DNA of 64,000 nucleotides from Antedon mediterranea (Eukaryota; Echinodermata; Crinoidea; Comatulida; Antedonidae). A program made the translations under genes and the position numbers. Shown one piece after another: positions 25,101-36,800 of this stretch (positions within the stretch are counted from its first letter, which is position 1; each line of letters opens with the position of its first letter). The notes below the pieces were generated by a model. The model worked only from the letters and a program-made list of their open reading frames with translations, had not been told where the DNA came from and did not search any database. The stretch lies in NCBI RefSeq assembly GCF_964355755.1, contig NC_092674.1:2795001-2859000 (forward strand), read 5' to 3'.

Positions 25101-28045
25101 ATCACCCGGGTTACACAATTCCGGATCAACTCTGCAAATTTTTACTAGCATTGTAAAAATGGTATTTTGACTCACGTTTCACCCAAAGTTTTTGTGTAAA
25201 TTCCAATGTTTTGGTATCATTGCTAATAACACATTTGTAAGTACCCTCCATTCTCTCAGCAACTTCGCTAATACGTACTTCCTGATTGTCCTGCGCAAGT
25301 TGAATATTGCCTAATATAATGTCTATGGAATTGTTCCAATTGGGAAACTTCTGGCCCTCGAAATACCAAGTGATGTTGTCATAGTTACCAGCACAGCAAA
25401 GAATAGATACCAAATTTTCCTCTGTTTTAACTTCAAGGTTCGATGGGTCTGGATCAGTGAACTGCAAATCGGTTCCTTCATGAAATATAAATTCATTATT
25501 TTGAATTAAATTATTATTATGTAGTATTCATCACGCTAAAAATATTAGGGGCACACTGCCCCTTTGCTCTCATATAGTACATTTCATATAGGTCTACAGC
25601 CCCATTGGTGGTCGGAGGAGGTTTGAGAGGGTGGGGTGCAGCAGCCACTACGAGACATGAGGCTACCTGTTTTACTGAAAAATACTATGGACCAAGATGA
25701 CAGGAAAAAGGCCACGCCAGAGAGGGCACAATATTTGTAATAGTTTCCAGCAAAAGGTAAACCGTTTCTGACAGGGTTTGGGATAACATTATAGATGGCT
25801 AGTTTTCATTGATTCAAATGTAGGATCCCTTTAGCAATGGGCTTAGCATCCAGTATAGCTAAAATTGTGCGATAAATCATGACACAGGACGGGCCAGGGA
25901 ATAAAACTACTAATTTCACCCCGTCATTTCCCACGCTTGTGCTACCATCCAAATCCTTGGAAATATACCCCATAAATGGTGCACCTCCCCATATATTCCC
26001 ACACTTGTGCTACCAGATGCACAAAAATAATACCTCCTAAATGCTGCACCTCCCTGTAAGGAAATATTTAAGAGTGATCCCCACGAGATCTTTGTTTGTT
26101 TGTTTCTTTTATCTTTATACTGGATGACCTCTTCAGTCAAAGACTGATCTCCCAGAGGGCCCAGTTGGTGATCAGTGGCTGTGATGTACTAATACACCGG
26201 GGTAACCCCCTACTCGTCTCGAAAGATGTACTAGGTTCTTTAAAGTGCACACGAGCAAGTTGTGTACACTGGACCTACGGTTTATAGTCCTTATCCGAGA
26301 AGACTCGTTCTACCACCAGAACCAACCCATGGAGTGAGTGAGCCTCGAACCCCTGCCGATGTTATGGGTACGTGATTACGGTTCCACTGTCTTAACCGCT
26401 CGGCCACTCACCCACCGTCTACAGTTACAAATTATAGCTCTTCATCATTTTTATTTTCAAGGATAAAAAATATTTCTTAACATGTATTATTTAAAAAACT
26501 GATACTATTCTACTGTTCTGGTTTTTACACTGGGTTTAATATTTCCTTTTCTTAGTTAATAAAATAATAATTTCAAGGTGAAACGCTTTCTTTTCTAAAA
26601 AAAGACTTGTTTCTCGTTGAGTCATAAAACAGATGTAATCTCAAGTATGTTTTTACCAATATTATAGCAAGATTTCCCATGACGGGTCTCACTCAAATTC
26701 ATTTCTATTTGTGCTTATTAAAATTTCATTTGCTAAATACTGTATGCATTCAAATAAACACCCTGCTTTCAATAAACACCTCACCCAAATAAAATAACCC
26801 CTCCCCCACCCATAGAATATAATTTTGAATAAATGCGCCCCACATGCATATATTCACAATATTGTATTACAACACATTTCTATATGTACAGTAGTAGAAT
26901 TCATTGATTGACATGATCTACAATTTACCAATCATTTTGATACAATTTTTACTGTATTTTATCACTTCTCGATATTAACTGTATGTTGTATTTGTTCAAT
27001 TCAATCTATGTGGCATTTGGATAAAGGCCTAGCCTCATTTTAAATACTGTATCAATTATGTAAATATTGTATATATTTTTCATCATAAAGCAATATAAAA
27101 AATAAGAACATGGGGTGTGGTTTTGCTGTAATTCATCAAAGTCACACATTTTTTTGTCACAAAGTTTGATAGTGTAAACAGAGCTTTGTGTATCTGCTTT
27201 TTCATCGTCATTGTTTTCAATTCTCATTTTTTCTATGGGGTAGTATGTATTTGATTATAATATGTTACCATACTACACCCTTATTAGAATAAATATGATA
27301 GTACATCTTTTTTCAATGTGCATTTATCATTATTTGTATACCATTGTATTATTTGAAAATAATCATTTGAAAAAAGTTGAATAAATTGGGTTATCCCTCA
27401 CTAAAGAGATGCATGCCTATAGGCGTGTACTTAAATCAAACATCTGATATAACAACAAGGATTACAATATATTAATAACAAACTGAATTCTTAAGTACAA
27501 AACTGATCCTTAAAGTGCATTATAAAACAAACAATGACAAGTAAATGAATTATGAAGATTGCGTTAGGAGACATATTGTAATTAGAATACTTGTAAGCGA
27601 CTGTATTTATACGCGATCAGATAGATGAGAATTATTGATAACATAAATAACGATTACGAACAGGATGTTGATCACTAAAACCTTTATCTTAAATTATTCT
27701 AGTAGTAAATTATACAATAACTTAATTATTAATAATATTAACGATCTCAGAAGTTGTAAAACATCTTCGTCTAGCAGATTAGAAAAAAGATAAAATGGCA
27801 TTTTTCATCGGTTTTGTACAGAAATTCTAATTCTTCTGTAAGCTAGAAAATCTAGAATTGCAAACAGAGATTTTAAAATTTTTTAAACATTGGTTACATA
27901 AGAGGATAAACACAAAGGCAGTCAAAATTTTAAAATCAATTTTGAAAAAAAAAAACTCACCAATGATTGGATAATCATCACAGTCGTACGATGACGAGAA
28001 TGCTGGGATGGCAAAACACAAAACTAAAAGAACTGTTGGCAACAT
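22119..28045 (-). CDS. Receptor 1: IL-1-receptor-like Ig-Ig-TM-TIR protein
   Basis: Seven exons (minus): 28045-27961, 25475-25176, 24776-24530, 23984-23857, 23427-23254, 22890-22747, 22615-22119; phases 1,1,2,1,1,1; 524 aa. Order: signal peptide (1-19, LPTVLLVLCFAIPAFSSS); Ig domain 1 (about 29-128, ITWYFEG and GTYKCVISN); Ig domain 2 (about 130-253); membrane segment (about 270-292, VVALALGSTLVILFVFTLIY); basic KRRK stop-transfer; TIR (about 313-460) with box 1 FDAFISYS, BB loop INFLPGEG, LSPDYIKRQYCSIE and box 3 FWKKL; then a Ser-rich tail. The Ig1 pattern and the Ig-TM-TIR order match the IL-1R/IL-18R family, which usually has three Ig domains; here there are two. Expected role: cytokine or pathogen-signal receptor signalling through TIR-TIR contacts with MyD88-type adaptors. 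Ligand unknown. It is the paralogue of the gene at 56223-61578. Confidence 0.88.
23598..23831 (-). repeat. Dispersed repeat family R4, inverted copy
   Basis: About 235 bp in a receptor 1 intron, running from AAAGATGTATTGTCCCCC to ACATTAAAATGGCATATTC. The same sequence in the opposite orientation lies at 28762-29033 and 32590-32850, sharing GCCATTTTAATGTCA and a downstream CATGTTTTT side. Non-coding; probably a MITE. Confidence 0.7.
24209..24395 (-). mobile_element. SINE S1 copy, truncated
   Basis: Minus-oriented S1 body (TACACCGGGGTAACATCC, GTTCTTTAAAGTGCACACG, GAGCCTCAAACCC) in a receptor 1 intron. The A-box end is missing. Confidence 0.75.
25550..26086. other. Intron stretch without assigned content
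   Basis: In receptor 1 intron 1. 25550-25760 is GC-richer than its surroundings and may be part of an old retroelement (for example GTCGGAGGAGGTTTGAGAGG), but no frame or terminal repeat supports this. The 74-codon frame at 25916-26140 has no domain. Confidence 0.3.
26087..26417 (-). mobile_element. SINE S1 copy, nearly full length
   Basis: Reverse orientation of the copy at 21247 and almost identical to it over more than 300 bp, including the ACTGATCTCCCAGAGGGCCC segment and, at its right end, TTAACCGCTCGGCCAC (reversed A box). High similarity implies recent activity. Located in the receptor 1 first coding intron. Confidence 0.87.
26420..27960. other. Intron stretch of receptor 1
   Basis: AT-rich intron sequence with a right-end fragment of MITE M1 at 27141-27187 (TTTGTCACAAAGTTTGATAG, then GTGTAAACAGAGC). 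I see no coding exon or RNA gene in it. Confidence 0.6.
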
Positions 28046-28660
28046 TTTTTTAATCCTGAAAATGAAAAAATAATAATATTAATACAGTAAATTCAAACTA
28101 CATTTATTGAGCTTGGTTAAATTAATTTGCAACAATTATATTTATCAATTGACTTATAAATGAATGAACTTGAAAGTGGTTTGAAGAGTAACCACACTTT
28201 GAGGAAGTACGTACTTGTAGTTAAATTTAATATCAAATTTATTCTTTGTTTTTAATAAAATTTCTTTGAAATGTCTAGGTAAGTTATTAATTATATGAAC
28301 ATAGTCTAATCACGGAGGTAAAAAATAAATCTCCATGCTCCAATATAATTTTTTTTTCTATTGTAAATATGTACTGTAGCTACAGTATTTAATGTTAGGT
28401 TTTGCTTGAAGGATATAGCTTTTCTACAGGCATAAATTGATCAAAAGTAATAAAATATTGGATTGAAATGTAAACAATTAAAAGTGGAATACCTCTGAAA
28501 GTGTTTAAAAAAAAAATACATACCGATTTAAAATTCTTTAATGAAAATAACTTCTGCTGTCATCAGTGAATGGACTGTGAATGAAACTAAGCACTTATCT
28601 AACTTGTTTAATTACAGTACATGCAGTATCAAACGACCAATCACAATAGAATCATATAAA
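28046..28660 (-). promoter_or_regulatory. Receptor 1 5' UTR exon, intron and promoter
   Basis: A TTTTCAG acceptor lies ten bases above the ATG, and a minus-strand donor ATCG|GTATGT ends at 28524. A non-coding first exon from about 28524 upward, joined across a 470-bp intron, is therefore likely. Around 28636-28660 there are an ATTGG/CCAAT motif and a CTTTATATG motif. Motifs only; the transcription start is inferred. Confidence 0.35.
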
Positions 28661-28761
28661 GGGGAGGAGCTAAAAGAGAGAACTTTTTTAGTTTACAAAA
28701 TATTTACAAAAATAGTGATTTTTGCATTAAACATGTATTGTACCCCTGAAAAAAAAAATTA

Positions 28762-29033
28762 TTTTTGTTGAATATGCCATTTTAATGTCAACTAATATTA
28801 GTTAATCCAAAAATTGGATTGAAAAAAAAAAGTATTTACCTAAAAAACTTAAAGCAAAAAATAGCTGCCAGTCAATAGGTTTTTGGTTGAATTTAACCAT
28901 TTATTTTGTCATTTTTTTCTACGGAAGTGATTAACTTTAAATATTAAAACTACAAAATAATATATTCAAAGTCTGATTTTATTAATCTTTATTTTCATTC
29001 ATGTTTTTTTGTAGGAACAATACATCTTTAAAA
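28762..29033 (+). repeat. Dispersed repeat family R4 copy
   Basis: Begins ATATGCCATTTTAATGTCA and ends GGAACAATACATCTTTAAA. It matches 32590-32850 directly and 23598-23831 in reverse. It lies upstream of the receptor 1 promoter. Confidence 0.65.
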
Positions 29034-29281
29034 GAAGAATTTTGAACATTTCGTCGTCGGCATCACAAAGTGACACTAACCTAAAAATCTGGAATTTTTG
29101 AAAAATTTTTTTCTTCCATATTTTGATTATGTATATCAAACTCTATGTTTTCACAAAATCTAAACATTCAAATATCATTAATTAACTAATTACATTAATT
29201 AGACAATATCAAAAAACACCCTCATATGGAATTTGCGTTTTTACGAAGTGACACTATTTATTAAATACCCGTATGTGCTGC

Positions 29282-29840
29282 TTGCGAGTGCCACACTGGT
29301 AATGAATTTTGCGTGTTTGTTTACTGTTTTGGCCTAGCCTACAGCCTAGCTAGGAGGATCTGGACGCACACGCCACAACATTGCATTTTATCAAGAAAGA
29401 CGGTAAGTTAATTAGTTTATTTAAAGAATTTTAGTCCGCTCATGTATCCCGAATGTCGAGGCATATTATATATTTATTTTATAATTAATATAAAACAGTA
29501 ATTTGACACACTTTAGCCTAGGCCTAGCTAGGCATATAGTAGGTAGGCCTAGACCTATTACTGTGACGTTTAGGCATAGCTAGCTTGCCCAGAGTAGACT
29601 CTTTAGCTAGGCTAAACTACTCTGCTTGATTTTTAACAATAAGAAATCACTGTTATTTTTAAAATGTGTTTTTTTTTTCAGAACAGTTTCAAGAAAATAA
29701 GATAAGGGGGAACAACCGAAATTCGATCAACAAGCAATCTATCTACATCAATTTAAGGCAGAATGTATCAAGTTCAAGGTTTAAAAATGGGGGAGGTGTA
29801 TGTAGGCAGCCTGTAGCAAGTGTTTATATTATATGAGCAT
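29282..29840 (+). ncRNA. Possible spliced non-coding transcript inside the 2.1-kb element
   Basis: A GC-richer stretch ends with donor AAAGACG|GTAAGTTAATT at 29403. A polypyrimidine acceptor (TTTTTTTTTCAG) follows at about 29680 and leads to an A-rich exon without a usable frame. The splice signals are good but nothing identifies a product. It could be the remnant of the element's own gene or a captured 5' UTR. Confidence 0.2.
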
Positions 29841-30225
29841 TTTAGATGATGTTTACATCACAGAACAATGGATTGAATAAATTAAAAAGCATACTGGTAA
29901 TAGAAAAAAAATAATGTAACGACATTGATTAAGTATTTAATGATTTATAACAATAGAGAATAATTTTTGATATAAATTAATACTGGCTGAAGTACCAATT
30001 GTATTACTGAATTATTAATCGTTCAATGTTGAAAAAATAAATAATATTTGATAATAATTAATATGGAAACAAAATATGAATATGTACATTATGCTTACTG
30101 TACATTCCAGATAGGCCTATTTATATGTCTATGTAATTTGATGTTTTTATTAAAAGTGTTAAAGTAGGTCAAACTATGTTTTTAGATTTATTTGATGTGG
30201 TTGTTTTATTTATAAATAACCTAAC

Positions 30226-30312
30226 CCTTTCTACACTATCAAACTAGTTTGACAAAAAAAGTTTGATGTGCCCAAATATGGAGTGATATTGCCATTGTGT
30301 CCATATAAGCAC
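30226..30312. mobile_element. MITE family M1 copy, truncated
   Basis: CTACACTATCAAACTAGTTT at the left, followed by GTTTGATGTGCCCAAATATGG. The right end stops at ATAAGCACATCAAAT without the terminal repeat. Nested in the 2.1-kb element. Confidence 0.7.
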
Positions 30313-31259
30313 ATCAAATTAATGTTGGTCACATTAAGTTTGATTTTATTTATTTCAACAATATTTTACTAGGGTGGTCCTTCCAGTCGAAGGTGATCAT
30401 TAGATAGAGAGAACCTCACAAAAATGCAATTTAAAAAGACAATAACATACAACAATTAAAAATTAAATAAAAATAAATAGAATTTATGAAAACTAACAAA
30501 CTAAAATAATGGAAAAATTAATAGAATCAAAAGGGAAATCAATGAAAACAATACATTACATGGCCATCTCAAAGGAGATGGCCATGTAATAAATAAGAAA
30601 GAGATGGTTCTTGAGCAAAAATTTGATGGAAATGGAAGATGAAGCAAGTCGGATAGTGCAGGCAGGGCTTAAAGGTGACATACATGTTTGTAATGTATAT
30701 ATAATAGTGTTCACTTATCAAGGACCATACATAATTGTTATGATGTAAGATCATTGCATTGGAAAGCTATGAATTACACAGTAGTGTCACTTCCAACGCA
30801 CTAGAAATACGTGGTGAAATCGAATTTGCGGTTTCACGAAGTGACACTATTAAACTGCGTTAGTGTCACTTCGTAAGCGTAAACTACGTAGGGAAATGAA
30901 TTTTTCGGTTTCACCAAGTGACACTAAAGTTTAACTTTAATTTACTTGGTAATTAATTAATATGATTAAAATTAAATTAAAGTAATGGGTAGCTGGATTG
31001 TCTAACTTTGTATGTATGTAAATTAAAAATCTTTGTGACATTTTTTTGAGGACGAAATCGTGTGTTTTGTGAAGCTCGTTTCTTCAATCGCGTTTTTCTC
31101 GAAACGCTGTTTTTATCAATTACGCGGTTAGTGTCACTTCGTGGTGTCGACGACGATTTGTTTAACAGGAAAATCAGATAAACCATCAGATATTCAATTC
31201 AATGCAACATTATATCAATTATTACTCGACAAAAAAATATCAATAAAAATATTAAGCTG

Positions 31260-31560
31260 TGTTAATAGAAAATAAATAACAAATGACATACACGGTGACC
31301 GGATCCGTTCTTTCTGAGCCAGTAAGGTACGTTGTCTGATCGCCAACCAAACTGGCTTCAACCAGCCTTTCCATATAGTTTAGCTAGGCCTAGACTAGAT
31401 TTAGTACGCTTTGAATGAAAGACAAAACTTACCATTTTATGACCGGCATTATCCAATTATACAACTATCATTTCCATATGTTAAGAAAGATATACGGCGC
31501 CGTTTTATTTCATTATTTTGTACATGGACATTGAAAAAAGTTTAATAATCTTTGGTGCCG
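31260..31560 (-). other. Candidate first exons of an unidentified minus-strand gene
   Basis: A minus-strand donor AAAATG|GTAAGTTT lies at about 31434, below a GC-richer promoter-like block (31480-31660). Further on, a short frame beginning MERLVEASLVGDQTTYLTGS runs about 40 codons from near 31375. No family is recognised, the two pieces do not join in frame with an obvious acceptor, and no further exon was found. It may be a dead or transposon-split gene. Confidence 0.2.
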
Positions 31561-31796
31561 GTGGTTGTTACGGTGGATTATCCCTTCCGCAATAATGTAG
31601 AGGTCGCGCTTCAAATACTTTCCGCTCACAGACACCAGAGACACGGTGATGCTTTTGTCAAGCTAGCCAAAACAATAAGTCAGCCATAACCCAGCCCACT
31701 TTTATTTTTTCCAGCCAACAATGAAACGCCGTTTGTTTATTTTTTACATTTTCAGTGTTAATTATAGCTTTTATGGTATTATGAATTAAATATTTT

Positions 31797-32095
31797 GTGA
31801 GAAAACGGCGGATTGTTCCTGAGAGTCACTTGGTGGGATTATACTGGACCACTGGTCCCGTTTACTCAGCCCTCTCATCTTTAAAATTGGAGTGGAACTC
31901 GATTACGATTTTAAAATATAGTGAAATTTGATACTGTATTTGTGAGAAAATGGCGGATTGTTCCCGGGAGTCACTTGGTGGGATAATACTATAGGGTACA
32001 TCCTTAGTCGTCCAGTGTAAGTTAGAGTAGGACCACTGGTCCTGTTTACTCAACCCTCATCTTTAAAATTTGAGTGTAGCTCAATTACGATCACG
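31797..32095. repeat. Local tandem duplication of about 145 bp
   Basis: GTGAGAAAACGGCGGATTGT ... TCATCTTTAAAATTGGAGTG is repeated as GTGAGAAAATGGCGGATTGT ... TCATCTTTAAAATTTGAGTG from about 31943. The second copy has an insertion of some 40 bp. Non-coding. Confidence 0.75.
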
Positions 32096-32589
32096 TGAAA
32101 TACTTTTCCATTTTGTCCAACGTGAGTTTAGTAAGGCCTATTCACATTCAATTTATTCTTTACTTCAAATAATATCCATATAGAGAGAGTTGGCCATTAT
32201 ATAGGCCTACATAGGCCTAACATAAATAAATGTATTCTGAGAGGTATCAGAATAGGCTATATATAAAATAAATGATTTTACACCATCAGGCCAATGGGTA
32301 CAATATTTTGATTCAAGTTAGTTAGTTATCGCCATGGTTTTCGCATTATCAGCTCATTTCACACGGTTCAATTCGATTCTCAAGCATTACATAAAACCAA
32401 TTTATGAGTTTTTTAAGCATTTATCTAGTCTATATGCATTTTAACAATCCATAATATCACAAAGCAGCGAATGAAAACACGGAATTGGTGCATTGCGATC
32501 TGTAGGCCTGAGAGACACGATCACAATGTTTAAACAGTGAAAGATATGTTCTCCAAGAAGATATTCCAAAATGTTTTTTGTTTGTGTAT

Positions 32590-32850
32590 TCAATATGCCA
32601 TTTTAATGTCAGATAATAGTCAAACTTCAAAAATTGGATCGGAAAAAAGGTAACTGTAATTTCAAAGCAAAACACAGTAAAATTGTCAGAAAATGTGTTT
32701 TTTGTTAAACTTATGTGAAATCGTTATTTTGGTCTATTTTTTCTACGAAAGTGAACATTTATTAAAACTGCAAGATGGCCTATTCAAATCATGATTAATT
32801 AATTTTTCATGTTTTTAAGGGAAACTTTAATCATCTTTAAATAAAACAAG
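32590..32850 (+). repeat. Dispersed repeat family R4 copy
   Basis: Starts TCAATATGCCATTTTAATGTCA-like and runs to the GTTTTTAAGGGAAACTTTAATC side. It is more diverged than the copy at 28762. The sequence from here to 33,800 is otherwise AT-rich with no feature I can support. Confidence 0.55.
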
Positions 32851-33733
32851 ATTAATATTAAAAAAGATGAACAAAAACAAATTTAAAATCATGTAATTTT
32901 ATTCCATAATTAAAAGCCCATACAAAGAATATCTACAACGTTTCCATCTAAATAAACTAATCAGACACCTTTTCTCGCTTTTAATCGCATTATAGAAATA
33001 ATTGTAAGTATAGGAACGTTGAAATATAAACGTTTAACAGACAAATCCACTACCAATTTTATTTAAATTAAAGTAGGCCTAAACTTAATCAAAATAAGCA
33101 AAACAAAACACGGCATGCGGATTAGTGTTGTGGTTATATTCTTAATTAATTTTCTAACAAATCTGTTATTTTTTCAGTCAATCTAGATAATTTAGAAAAA
33201 TTTACATTATACAGTACGATTTAAGGAAGTGTTTGGAAAAGCGGTAAAAATACAGGTTAAACATATTCATAGGCCCGGCATATTGTAATACATTATAATA
33301 AGAGATGATTTTAAGGCCAAGATGATTACCTAACATCTGATTAAATTAACAGAATAAATACAAATTGAAACCATGGCAAGTAGTAAGAAAGTACCCTATA
33401 CATTCATTCATCTTTTATTTCGGAAAAAAAAAATTAATTCTCCATAGCTCAAGAACAAAGAAAACAAAATATATATATAGGCCTATATAAATATAAATAT
33501 ATATAAAAAAAACACCTACGCCACATAGTCACGTGGTTAAAACAATAGCTTCATCCATCTATCACGTAGATTGGATGAAAGAAGAGCAAATTCATGAATA
33601 CATTTTGTGAAAATATAATATTGTCTGACCTCCCCAACCTGCACAACATGCCATACACCGGCTTACGTTGTAGTTCGTAGAACGAGCAGATGTGGTTTTC
33701 AACTAAAATGGTGCTGGCTCTGCATGACCTAGG

Positions 33734-33739
33734 TTTATT
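33734..33739 (-). terminator. Poly(A) signal candidate of SAMD9-like copy A
   Basis: Minus-strand AATAAA about 65 bases after the TAA at 33804-33806. The position is right for a polyadenylation signal, but the hexamer is common in this AT-rich sequence. Confidence 0.35.
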
Positions 33740-33803
33740 AAGTATATAGTATATAATATAGTAAAAATAACAGAGACATGCATAGAAAGTCTAAGAATGT
33801 GCA

Positions 33804-36800
33804 TTAAATATCAGTGAAATTAGGCCATTCTCCTACTAGACTCTCCATTTGTAGTTGCTCTTCAAAATCATCCTCTAATTTTTGCAACTGTTGTTTGAAT
33901 TCATTTTCTTTACCAAGCTTTGTTTTCTGAAAAATAACAATTCGGTCTAAATTTATATTTAGGCCTATATTTCAGATTCATTTTATATCGTCATAATGTT
34001 AAACAACTTAATACAAAACATATGAAATTCATTTTCCCAGAGACATTTAAAATTACACCAACAAACTAACAAATAATTTTTAAGTTTAAAATATACAAAA
34101 TACAAATATGCCTGTTTAAAAATTAAATTATATTTTTGATAATGCAAGTTATCATTATCATTACAAATAGTTTATGATTAAACAATAGGCTACTAAACTA
34201 ACCTGATTTGTTTCCAGTTCTTTTCCTGTTGCCTCTTTCTCCTTCAGTAACTGGATATCATTTAATATCCTTAAAAGTCTTTTGGACTCTTTTTGATATT
34301 CCAATGCATTTATTTGCCTTACAACTTGCTTTCCACTTTGTGTCCTTCTGAAATAGGTCGGTGATTTCCATTCATCAGGTATGGATGTGGCAGAAGGTGG
34401 GGAAAGATGTGATGTTGTCCTTGGTTTCACATAATATGCCACTGGTCCTGACCAGCTAAATCCAATGTAAAAAACAACTTCTTCCCGACTTTTAATTGTC
34501 GTTATCATAGTACTTGAAGAGGGAATAGTTATGGGTATGGATTCATATGTATACTGGTGTTTATAATTAATGGTATTGTTACCTGATAAGATGCCACTAG
34601 CCATAAATAGATTCTCTTTGACATAGCCACTCTGCCAGACTTGATCTGCCTGCTTTTCCAATTTACTTTGATTTGACGATATTTTGCTGTGGTGAACCAA
34701 TGCTTTCATACCTTTTCCATTTCCAAGGAAAAAGTGAACGCATGGCCGACTTCTCAAATGACCTCGATAAGGTCTGTGATGTGACAAATGTCCATCTTCT
34801 TGTTTATCCCGTTTCTGGGATGCATTCCAACGTTCCTTAATTTCCTTTAGAGACTTTTTCATCAAGCTGTTGTCATACTCCTGTGCCGGCTGACCTCGTG
34901 GCCAAAGCAACATGAGAAGAAATAATGGTGGATATAAGCTAAATCTCTGTTCGTCACAGTCACGTCTATCAAGTTCCTTAGCAAGATCGATCATTTCTCT
35001 GGTAGACGGCAAATCATACCGATATTTACCCTTTACGTTTACTGTCGACAGAGCTAAGTTTGTGAGCATAATGATTTTTAAGTCAAAGGCAGAGTAAGGC
35101 TTGTTTTCCAACAGCAACTTCCGAATTTCAAGCAGATTTTCAACTTTTTCTTCTTTAACTAACTCAAACACGTTTCTGATACTGACGCCACCAAGCTTGC
35201 GTGCTTTTAGGCGACGCACTTCATCTGCTGTTTCCGCTGATACAGACAATTTATTGTCGTCAAAAGAACCAAAATGTATTTCCCACGAAACAAAACATTT
35301 AGGAAGTCTAGACTTTATATCTTCAAATTCAGATTGACAAAAGTGTGTGAAGTTTGACCACTCTTTTTGAATTGTAATGTAGTTGATCAGTTTATCAATA
35401 GCCTCGTGTACATTTCTCATCAAACCTTTCATTTTCTTGTGATGTTCAGCCCACTTATCTAACACATCCGGTTTGTAGTGTTTGTCAACCAAGTATCTTT
35501 GTAGAATGCTTCGACCATTAGGAGATTGTTTGAATACATCAAGGCAAGCAAGAACATCTAACATATTAAATGTAATATTGAGCTCACCAGAGAAACTTGA
35601 CATATTTGTTTTATCATCAATTTCTTGTGATTTATGGAAACTGTCTATGCCATTAAAAGCCAATGTCAGCAACCTGCAACTATCATCTATGCTCAGTCCC
35701 TCATGTTTTAATACGTATTTACGATAAAATGATCGAATCAGTTCCTGCTTGTAAATTTGTCCTTTTGTGTCCCAATCAAAACAGTTGTTTTTTCTCATAT
35801 CAATAGCCTTATCTATAAACTCTAGGGCTTTAGTATGATCTTCCATTACCAGGTTGTAGTATCTTGCGATTTGTTGAGCAATCATTGGCTCTTTGAGAGT
35901 ATTAAATCCCTGAATAAGTACCTCACATGCTTTTTCTTTGCCGACATCTTTTATTGCCAATATAAGTGCCGAAAACAATTGTTTTGTAGAAGGACTCGGT
36001 CCTGTCTGATTCCTCTTGATAAGAAGATCTTGTGTTCGTGCAGCAAGATACTCTCGGCTATATGCAACAGCTGACAATAACTCGGACTCTAAATAAGTTG
36101 TCACTAATGAGCTCAGAGATTGCAAATTGGAGTGTTTTATGATAGCATCGGCTACTATTGGGTGAACTATTTTTAATCCTTGTACACTTCCTATGTCATA
36201 TGTCAACTGTACTCATCAGAACACGACAGCCTTCTGGCATAGTGTGTTCCCATGAACATCTTCGTTTCTTTTTTGCAGAAAAAGCAAACCCAATTAATTC
36301 GTCACAGCAAGAGACAGGAATTGCAGAATCTGGTTCAAATTTGCCGAATAACGAACAGAATTTTACCAATTCAAGTTCACGGGGACGGTGTTCTTCGAGA
36401 TCATCAATAATCCTTCCGACTGTACTTTGCACATAGTCAGATTTAAAATCTTCTTTCATTACCATAAAAGCAAGAAGGCGATCCGGCTTAAAATCTTCAT
36501 CACTTAGCATTTTGGTTTCAAGCTGATCATGCTTTGTCTGAAACCATTGTTTCTCTCTCTTATTCAATGATTGCCCTAACAATAAAGCATTGCAATCCTG
36601 AAGTAACGATTTGTCTTCTTTAATATCTCTTTGCGACATATATCTTCTACAACTGAGAATAACAAACGTACACCCTACAATGTGTCTTGTACTGTACTCT
36701 AATGAAATAACCATAGCTGTCAAGTCATTGTAAGGAAGGTTGTCACTAGCAATAACAAGAGGCAAACGTTCTTTTTGCAAATTGCAATCGCGTTCACCAT

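Larger units (their letters stand above)
29052..31155. mobile_element. 2.1-kb inverted-repeat DNA element with AAGTGACACTA motifs
   Basis: Ends CGTCGTCGGCATCACAAAGT and, inverted, CGTCGTCGACACCACGAAGT, continuing with GACACTAACC on both sides (27 of 30 match). Flanking ATTT on both sides may be the target duplication. TAGTGTCACTTCG or its complement recurs at about 29250, 30784, 30838, 30860 and 30920. It encloses an M1 MITE (30226-30312) and a 16-bp hairpin (30555-30590). No transposase frame is visible; non-autonomous. Confidence 0.65.
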
